In this document: in pieces, positions 58,420 through 64,000 of the stretch | Layout: every line of letters starts with the position of its first letter | How positions within the stretch are numbered: position 1 is the stretch's first letter | Assembly (NCBI RefSeq): GCF_900113125.1 | Contig: NZ_FOOG01000004.1 | Span: 1 to 64,000 of the forward strand | Direction of reading: 5' to 3' | Length of the DNA: 64,000 bases | From: Halobacillus alkaliphilus | GTDB lineage: Bacteria; Bacillota; Bacilli; Bacillales; Halobacillaceae | Notes under the pieces: generated by a model | Told to the model about the DNA's origin: nothing | Seen by the model: only the letters and a program-made list of their open reading frames with translations | The model's database searches: none | Position numbers and translations under genes: made by a program

Positions 58420-59289
58420 TTATTTCTTTTCTTCTAAAAACTCGCGCATATAACGATTGACTTTTTCCGGTTGTTCATGATGCGGGGCATGACTGACCCC
58501 TTCCATACGATGAATGGTGAGGTCACGGACATAATCTTCCACCCCGTCCAGATTGCTGTTTTCAAAAGCAGGATCCGCATCGCCCCAGATAATAAACGTT
58601 GGTGACTCAAACATTTGATAAGGCAGATCCAGCGGCTGTTTCACATGCTCTTCGAACGGATAGAACGAAGCCGCCCGGTAATAATGAAGCATCGATTTCA
58701 TCGCATCCGGCTGCATCCAGGCATCTATGTACTTCTGCTCATCCTCTTTGGTCAAATACCCTTTTCTTCGGCCAGGAATCGTCATCATTTTTCTCAACCG
58801 CTCCGCATTGTTCTCGAGCAGCTTCTCATGCGAGTCGGTACGCTGGAAATAGCCCATATAACTGCTCGCTTCCCGCTGCCCCGGGTTCTCTTTCAGTTCA
58901 CGCCTGAACGTGTACGGATGAGGCGCATCAAACATGATCAGTTTCTTCACATATTCAGGCTCCGTATACGCAAGCGTCCACGCAACCGCTCCGCCCCAGT
59001 CATGGGCGACTAAAATGCAGTCCTTCTCCCCGAAGGCTTCAATTAGCTGCTTCACATCCTCGACCAGGACCGACATGTCGTAAGAAGAAACTTTTTCCGG
59101 CTTATCGGAAAGGTTATACCCTCTCATATCCACCGCGACCACACGATAATCCTTCGAGAATTCTTCGATTTGGTGATGCCAGTTGTACCAGAAGTAAGGG
59201 AACCCGTGGAGAAACAGCATGAGTTCGCCTTCTCCTTCTGCGACGTAATGAAGATTGACGTCATTGACTTTCACATATCCTTCTTGCAT
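58420..59289 (-). CDS. Alpha/beta hydrolase, epoxide-hydrolase/haloalkane-dehalogenase-like
   Basis: About 289 residues from the ATG at 59289 (AGGTGGTAGGA upstream). HGFPYFWYNWHHQI oxyanion region, DMRGYNLSDKPEK, nucleophile Asp in VAHDWGGAVAW, the acid Asp in IIWGDADPAFEN, and His in MEGVSHAPHHEQPE. The D-W-G nucleophile elbow and HGFP are those of epoxide hydrolases; a Tyr pair expected in the cap (YYRA, MGYF) is present, favouring epoxide hydrolase over dehalogenase. Substrate unknown. Single gene. Confidence 0.85.
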   Translation of the reverse strand: MQEGYVKVNDVNLHYVAEGEGELMLFLHGFPYFWYNWHHQIEEFSKDYRVVAVDMRGYNLSDKPEKVSSYDMSVLVEDVKQLIEAFGEKDCILVAHDWGGAVAWTLAYTEPEYVKKLIMFDAPHPYTFRRELKENPGQREASSYMGYFQRTDSHEKLLENNAERLRKMMTIPGRRKGYLTKEDEQKYIDAWMQPDAMKSMLHYYRAASFYPFEEHVKQPLDLPYQMFESPTFIIWGDADPAFENSNLDGVEDYVRDLTIHRMEGVSHAPHHEQPEKVNRYMREFLEEKK

Positions 59290-59511
59290 GATTCCTACCA
59301 CCTTTCCTACAAATACTTTCAATATGGTGTCACTGTACTCCTCTTCACTGAAAAGGGCAATTATGAAGTCTCATTTTCTGGATAATTAAGAAAAATAACC
59401 TAGTAAAATCAGGGATCCTGATAAGGTCAACTTCTTATATGGAATAAATACACTTAAACCTTATTAAGATATTCCATAGAGAAAATTCATTACATAAAAG
59501 GAGTTTTGCTT

Positions 59512-59880
59512 ATGAAAGAAATAAAAATTTTTACTTATCTCAGCTTCATACTTTTGCTTACCGGCGTCACCTTTCTTACTTTAGGATTTGACCGCATGCA
59601 CAATTATAATAACCCGGACAGTGAAGAGTCCTATTTGCTTGAGGATGATGATAGCGAAGATCCTAAAAATGCTTATGTTGGCGGAGATGCGTATAATTAC
59701 ATCATCAACGGCACTCATTCCACCTCCTACTTTGTTTTAGCTTCGACCATGTTTATCCTTTCCGTGTTACTCTTCATGTGCCAAATTCAATATGACACTA
59801 AAGAATTAATAAGAAAAACACAGCAAGAAAAAGAGGATGACCCCAGTACTTACCTTCTGTTTCAAGTAGATAAAAGTTAA
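59512..59880 (+). CDS. Small membrane protein with acidic loop, unknown function
   Basis: 122 residues from the ATG at 59512 (AAAAGGAG at eight bases): helix 1 (about 7-26), an acidic extracytoplasmic loop (NNPDSEESYLLEDDDSEDPK ... GGDAYNYIINGTH), helix 2 (about 72-90) and a charged tail RKTQQEKEDD. Two-helix proteins of this kind are often annotated only as hypothetical in Bacillaceae. A perfect terminator follows. Confidence 0.6.
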   Translation: MKEIKIFTYLSFILLLTGVTFLTLGFDRMHNYNNPDSEESYLLEDDDSEDPKNAYVGGDAYNYIINGTHSTSYFVLASTMFILSVLLFMCQIQYDTKELIRKTQQEKEDDPSTYLLFQVDKS

Positions 59881-59918
59881 AAACAGCCCGCATGAAACAA
59901 TCATGCGGGCTGTTTTTT
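59881..59918 (+). terminator. Terminator
   Basis: AACAGCCCGCATGA, short loop, TCATGCGGGCTGTT then T4, directly after the stop codon of the small membrane gene. Confidence 0.88.
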
Positions 59919-60049
59919 ATGAAAGGCTGGCGGAAAATGCTTCCCTTTCTCGCGTGTAAGAGTTATTTTGTTTTTCTCCTTGTCCTAAATGGGAATATAT
60001 AATTATTATCGATTTTATGAAAATAAAGGATGCGAGGAAGGGATTATCT

Positions 60050-60331
60050 ATGTTGAAAAAATCTAGTGGTATATCCATATTGATAAGCGGGGTCTCTTTA
60101 GGATTAGCCTTAATTCTTGTTCTGTTTTATTCACAGCCTAACCTTCCTACTTTTGCCATCTTCTTGTTCACCCTGGTAACCGGCCTAATTGGAATGATTT
60201 TTGGAATCGTCGGTCTGATTAAGGATAAAGGGATGTTGAAGCTCCTCAGTACGGTGAGTGTTTTGGTTGGTTTAGGTTATTTGGTATTTTTAGCGGTTTT
60301 CATAGTAACCGGAGATATTTTTGGAACTTAA
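60050..60331 (+). CDS. Three-helix membrane protein, unknown function
   Basis: 93 residues from the ATG at 60050, preceded by GAGGAAGGGA: MLKKSSGISILISGVSLGLA opens helix 1, followed by a second pair PTFAIFLFTLVTGLIGMIFGIVGLIKDKG and a last helix LLSTVSVLVGLGYLVFLAVFIV. An upstream in-frame ATG at 60017 lacks a ribosome site. The pattern resembles small DUF-type integral proteins; no family was recognised. It is the last ordinary gene before the defence-like segment. Confidence 0.6.
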   Translation: MLKKSSGISILISGVSLGLALILVLFYSQPNLPTFAIFLFTLVTGLIGMIFGIVGLIKDKGMLKLLSTVSVLVGLGYLVFLAVFIVTGDIFGT

Positions 60332-60455
60332 AATTTTTAAATAGAACAAAGACTTTGAAGAATGGGTACTGCCATAGCCGCTATTACACTGGGTTGTGGC
60401 AGTATAGTTTGTATAATGGTAACGCATATGCGACTCTACTCTTAGAGGGTCATAT

Positions 60456-61337
60456 TCAATGGACGATCTCTATTTCTTCTTTTACCCTTTCATACCGGAT
60501 AAAGCGACTGTCCTCCGGAGAAACACCAGCGATTCTGAACACGTCAACAAATCTATAACGATGAACGCCGAGGTTATCTTTATACTTTGCGAAAACCGCT
60601 CTTTCCTCTCCCGATTGAACCTCACGTTTATACGCTTCCTTCCTTTTTGATACGATTTCCTCGTCTTCATGCGATTCATCGATATACGTCCAGTCATCTG
60701 CCAAAACATTAAGCCACCCTGCCGCAGCCGACTTCCTGCTGCCTTCTTTGACAATCGATAACTTCGGGCACCATAGCCATAGTTGAGGACCTATACGGAA
60801 GTAGCTACGCTGATACCTTTTTGCATTCTTGCCGAATACGGTATTGGCAATATCCTTGATATCCTGAAATGCGATTTTGTCATGAATTGATAAGTGTGTC
60901 TGTGATCTACACGATTCTAATTCCTCTTCATACAAAAGCCAGTATAAGGGCCGGGCCTCAGCTCTCTTCTTAATGATTTCAACACACTCGTTAATTCTTT
61001 CGTGTATTTGATTAATCGGGAGCGTCGCATCGATGCGTAGAATTAGGAAGTCTTCCAGTTCATCTTCTTTGACAGCAGAAAGAATATCATCCATTCGAAG
61101 CTCATCTTGAGAGCGGATATTCTTGTGAAACGCTTCATCCACTTCAATCCCTACATGAATTTGTGGGAAGTAAAGATCCATTAAAGCATAGCTATTTTCT
61201 CTTTTCACATACTGCTGGCTGACGGGTTTTAAGTTCAAGTTATCCACCTTGTGCCAAAGGGCCGTTAAAATATAATTCTCATAATCTTTCTTTTTCGTTC
61301 TGGAAAAAGTTCTTACAAGATATTCTCGTTTATCCAT
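60456..61337 (-). CDS. AbaSI/PvuRts1I-like modification-dependent restriction endonuclease
   Basis: About 293 residues from the ATG at 61337. The N-terminal half has RTFSRTKKKDYENYILTALWHKV, QQYVKRENSYALMDLYFPQIHVGIEVDEAFHKN: a Vsr-like nuclease pattern with Asp54, Glu65, Asp67/Glu68 and His71, as remembered for the PvuRts1I/AbaSI family, which cut DNA containing 5-hydroxymethylcytosine or its glucosylated form. The C-terminal part (WLNVLADDWTYIDE, VFRIAGVSPEDSRFIRYERV) would be the modified-base reader. Such enzymes need no methylase and target phages with modified DNA. It is next to a DUF2357 nuclease gene on the same strand. No search was run. Confidence 0.62.
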   Translation of the reverse strand: MDKREYLVRTFSRTKKKDYENYILTALWHKVDNLNLKPVSQQYVKRENSYALMDLYFPQIHVGIEVDEAFHKNIRSQDELRMDDILSAVKEDELEDFLILRIDATLPINQIHERINECVEIIKKRAEARPLYWLLYEEELESCRSQTHLSIHDKIAFQDIKDIANTVFGKNAKRYQRSYFRIGPQLWLWCPKLSIVKEGSRKSAAAGWLNVLADDWTYIDESHEDEEIVSKRKEAYKREVQSGEERAVFAKYKDNLGVHRYRFVDVFRIAGVSPEDSRFIRYERVKEEIEIVH

Positions 61338-61749
61338 CCTCATCTTCCTCATCCATTTAATCCGAGTATAAATATATCGTATAATCCGCCTAATGCTGAG
61401 TTTCCAGATCCATTAATATCTTTCTATTGAAAACAAGGCTTCTTCGCTTTTATGCAATAAAAAACTCCACTCTTTTCATGCAACACACGAATCTCTCTCA
61501 AGTAAAGTAAATAAATCACTGAGCCTATTATCATACTTTAGCTTTATCATAAGAAGCCCTTCATAGCGGAAATATTAAATACATAATTTATTCTACGTTT
61601 GAGGTCTTTTTCCTTTTATATTTCCAGGTAGCTAATCGATGAATTACAAAAAGGTAGTAAGGGGAGCAGATGGAAATAGATGCCCAAACCACGAAAGGTT
61701 TACCAACACATTTGATATACTTATGGTAATAAAAGGAGTGTAGAATGAT

Positions 61750-61899
61750 ATGGGAGATATAAAATTATTCTCATTACATAACGATAGTAAAAGTGCCTAC
61801 CCCACTATTAACTTCATGGGAACAGGCACTTTATCTACTATCAAGGAACCGAAGGAAAGCGTCATTACCCTCTCGACTGAAGGTTCACTATTTCCCTGA
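61750..61899 (+). other. Possible N-terminal remnant of a DUF5655/DUF4357-like gene
   Basis: ATG at 61750 (GGAG 11 bases before) begins MGDIKLFSLHNDSKSAY, which recalls the opening of predicted transport-associated DUF5655-type proteins (M-x-DIKLF), then runs on as unrelated sequence overlapping the antisense nuclease gene. It is probably a decayed start left by rearrangement. Apart from this and the hairpin at 61789, the 61353-61864 gap shows no gene. Confidence 0.25.
61789..61832 (-). terminator. Hairpin at the end of the DUF2357 nuclease gene
   Basis: Minus-strand AAAGTGCCT...AGGCACTTTT with a 25-base loop, 33 bases past the nuclease stop. It shares the GTGCCTG word with the hairpin at 40458. 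Confidence 0.5.
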
Positions 61900-64000
61900 A
61901 CACCTTATTCACGTTGTGCACCACATCCCCATAAGAAAAAGCCATGCTCCCCTTATCGGATCGTACATTAACAACCGATTCCTCCACCTCTACCGTTATT
62001 CCACTAGTGAGGGTTCGGAAAGAGGTGACCTTGCCGGCCTTTTCGAGCTCTGTAAAATCTAGGTCCATACGAATATCTCTAGAAAACCTTCTTAACACTT
62101 CCCACAACTGCCTTTCCATAGCACTCTTCATATAGAGTTGAGGTAATTCTTCAGCTGCCTTCAAATTCGGTAAAGTAGTCAAAGTGGAGGTACTAATCCC
62201 ATAGCCCACTGGCTTAATAGAATGCTTGAGTCTTTTCCAAGTATCCATGTATAGACGGATTCCACCACGTTGATAATCTACTTTTAAATCGCGTAGTTTT
62301 GCGTATTGATAAATTCCACCATCCTCTGCAAAGATAGCTTTCGGCTTATATAAAGCTATGTAGCTTGCTTCCTTCCAGCCTTTACACAAATACGAATCCG
62401 GAATAGACATCTGGCCTGACTGGTTGATGTTCCGTAACTGTTGTTCACCGTTCACCTTTACGATTAATACTTTCTCTTTCACTCTAGAATTCCACTCTTC
62501 AAGCGTCCCTTTAGGCAAAATTCCCTCTTCCTGTAACTGTTTAGGTGAGCACTCTATTAATCGGTCTAAGAAACGCTCCACTAATGCAGTTGATTGAGGT
62601 AGAAAAGGAAAACCACCTATATTTACTTTTTGAATGCTTTGGTAAAAGGCGTGTTTTTCGTATTCATGTTCTTCGCCCCAAGGGAATAATACGTAGGCCC
62701 CAAACGTATTACGCTCATAGGCGCTAGCATTATTTTCTACTATCGCATCTCTATAGCGGTGCATGGTGTTAATGTCTTCTTCAAGTGGACCAGGACTATG
62801 GTAAGTCCGTCCATAATAACTTCCTTCTGCAGCAAAATCGACGCGGTACTTGGCATCAAAGACATATTCGTAAGCATGATCTTTCCCCACTTTTTCTATG
62901 CTTAACATAGAATCTGGTTTTTGCCTTACCGTTGGCAATGTTCCTGAATGCTTTTGGAAATGTAAGGTGATCTTTTCGTTCGTATGAGGATGACGAAAGA
63001 CTCTTTTCGCCGACTTCGACTGATTTAACGTTACAAAAAGACCCTCACGATTGACTCTGATAATATCTTGACTAATCATCTTATACTTTGAAGCTAAAAT
63101 TTGCCCTAACTTCAAAAACGTCCAATATTCATAGAGTGTTGCCACATCTTTGACAGACATTCTCGCTACTTCTCCATGCAAAACTAAACCACGGGATAAC
63201 GTCAGATAAGCTTGATAAGCTTCTCGGTATCCAGGTGCCATTTGTAGTACAAGAGTCATGACAGAGCGATCAAGCTTTCCTATGGTTCTCCAAAAGGAAG
63301 AGGCAAGCTTTCTTTGGATAGAGGATTCCATATCTTCGACTACTTTTATGTTATCTTGATTGGGGTTTTGTTGATCAAAGGGATTTCTCTCTTCCATCTT
63401 TCGTTTTAATGAACTTAATTTATGAGATAACCTAACCATCATCCATTTGACGAAGCGGTTTTCTAATGTGTCGTAGGTTGGTTCTTTTTGAACGTTTATT
63501 CCTTTCGTGGGCATCATTTTCCTTTCATGAATGGGAATGCCATTAGGAGATTCCACAAATAGACCAGGACGCTTACGCAGATATTTCAAACCGACCGTGT
63601 CTTGCCTGTTAAGCTGGTCGCCTCTCACTAAGCGATGTTCTTTCTTCAGTTGGTGATGTGGTTGCTTTTCAACTTGTGTAACGGCCTTTGTAAACTGTTG
63701 GAAGTATTTCATTACTAAACGATAAAATTCTGCCCAAGAGGGGTCGGCCGCTTGCGTTGTGGTAGCTCCCAAATAGGTTTTCTTAACGAAATGATAGGCT
63801 AAGTTATAAACTTCCTCATTCACTTCCTCTAAGAGCTTTTGGTAATCTTCCTTATACGACAGCTTAGAAGGAAAGACTTCCAAAGTTACATCCAACTTCT
63901 TTTTCCCTTCACTACGTATAGAGAAAGTGGTGTACCCTACTTCATTCGTAAAGGATAAATTCCCCATTAATAGTTGGTGAGGATGCTTCCCTACCTTACT
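61865..64000 (-). CDS. DUF2357/DUF524 McrC-like nuclease (5' end outside window)
   Basis: At least 711 codons. The frame is open through the right edge: upstream of the first in-frame ATG (63967) eleven sense codons (KVGKHPHQLL) are read with no ribosome site, so the true start is beyond 64000. Numbered from that ATG, the DUF2357 region carries VTLEVFPSKLSYKEDYQKLLEEV, and the nuclease half LYEYWTFLKLGQIL (279-292) and KPDSMLSIEKVGKDHAYEYV ending FDAKY, a PD-(D/E)xK site with Asp352, Asp371 and Lys373. Such proteins are the McrC-like nuclease partners of McrB-like AAA+ GTPases in type IV restriction. That partner is expected upstream, outside the window. Confidence 0.75.
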   Translation of the reverse strand, partial: SKVGKHPHQLLMGNLSFTNEVGYTTFSIRSEGKKKLDVTLEVFPSKLSYKEDYQKLLEEVNEEVYNLAYHFVKKTYLGATTTQAADPSWAEFYRLVMKYFQQFTKAVTQVEKQPHHQLKKEHRLVRGDQLNRQDTVGLKYLRKRPGLFVESPNGIPIHERKMMPTKGINVQKEPTYDTLENRFVKWMMVRLSHKLSSLKRKMEERNPFDQQNPNQDNIKVVEDMESSIQRKLASSFWRTIGKLDRSVMTLVLQMAPGYREAYQAYLTLSRGLVLHGEVARMSVKDVATLYEYWTFLKLGQILASKYKMISQDIIRVNREGLFVTLNQSKSAKRVFRHPHTNEKITLHFQKHSGTLPTVRQKPDSMLSIEKVGKDHAYEYVFDAKYRVDFAAEGSYYGRTYHSPGPLEEDINTMHRYRDAIVENNASAYERNTFGAYVLFPWGEEHEYEKHAFYQSIQKVNIGGFPFLPQSTALVERFLDRLIECSPKQLQEEGILPKGTLEEWNSRVKEKVLIVKVNGEQQLRNINQSGQMSIPDSYLCKGWKEASYIALYKPKAIFAEDGGIYQYAKLRDLKVDYQRGGIRLYMDTWKRLKHSIKPVGYGISTSTLTTLPNLKAAEELPQLYMKSAMERQLWEVLRRFSRDIRMDLDFTELEKAGKVTSFRTLTSGITVEVEESVVNVRSDKGSMAFSYGDVVHNVNKVFREIVNLQSRG

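Noticed and set aside
60362-60445. 27-codon frame MGTAIAAITLGCGSIVCIMV followed by THMRLYS
   Set aside because: Hydrophobic but very short, with only a weak GAAGA before the ATG; it cannot be separated from chance.

Overview
The window reads as chromosome of a moderately halophilic or alkaliphilic, low-GC Bacillaceae (Halobacillus/Pontibacillus-like). Supporting signs are strong GGAGG ribosome sites with frequent TTG/GTG starts, many acidic secreted proteins, Bacillus-type regulation (lysine L-box, des-desK-desR, Fur, CcpA and CodY-like sites), a BceRSAB-type module and a SpoIISA-type toxin. Species cannot be fixed from sequence alone. Gene order is mostly single genes and short operons bounded by clear rho-independent terminators, so this is ordinary core and niche chromosome with mobile or degraded patches.

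Layout. 0-2.3 kb: end of an IS110 transposase running into the 3' end of a lactate 2-monooxygenase gene, then a non-coding inverted-repeat island. 2.3-9.7 kb: MFS transporter, universal stress protein, CoA-disulfide reductase/rhodanese, an Ltp-repeat surface protein, a PadR/HAAS pair with two operators, and a second non-coding element with perfect 18-bp inverted ends. 9.9-12.9 kb: cold-sensing des-desK-desR with a predicted DesR site. 12.9-19.1 kb: SurA-N lipoprotein, lysine riboswitch and dapA, two secreted proteins, ilvE. 19.2-23.8 kb: BceRSAB-like peptide-antibiotic sensing and detoxification. 23.9-29.7 kb: macrodomain and CoA-Nudix genes, a Fur-controlled surface esterase, a fused ferritin-like protein and a DUF3153 lipoprotein.

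29.8-34.8 kb is a coherent catabolic cluster: a DASS carboxylate transporter diverges from a tartrate/D-malate dehydrogenase, a GntR regulator and a glycerate kinase. Two identical 15-bp operators and a cre site lie in the divergent region, which suggests tartrate (or D-malate) to glycerate to 2-phosphoglycerate. 35-44.6 kb holds a DUF819 transporter, small membrane proteins, an RsbR paralogue, a gene split by an in-frame TAG, a lipase and a NlpC/P60 protein whose catalytic Cys is Ser. 44.6-48.5 kb: mqo, a deleted aldo/keto reductase pseudogene, a spoIISA toxin gene with two candidate antitoxin genes, and a tRNA-3'-like fragment. 48.5-60.3 kb: cls, a TetR-controlled MFS pump with twin operators, a sodium symporter, rifamycin ADP-ribosyltransferase arr, an LrgAB pair, a diguanylate cyclase and an epoxide-hydrolase-like enzyme.

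The right end (60.4-64.0 kb) looks like the edge of a defence island: an AbaSI/PvuRts1I-like modification-dependent endonuclease and a DUF2357/DUF524 McrC-like nuclease whose reading frame runs off the window. The most interesting items are this island, the spoIISA locus, the structured 112-nt repeat present twice, the Fur-controlled surface esterase and the Cys-to-Ser NlpC/P60 protein. All family assignments come from reading motifs by eye; no database search was run.
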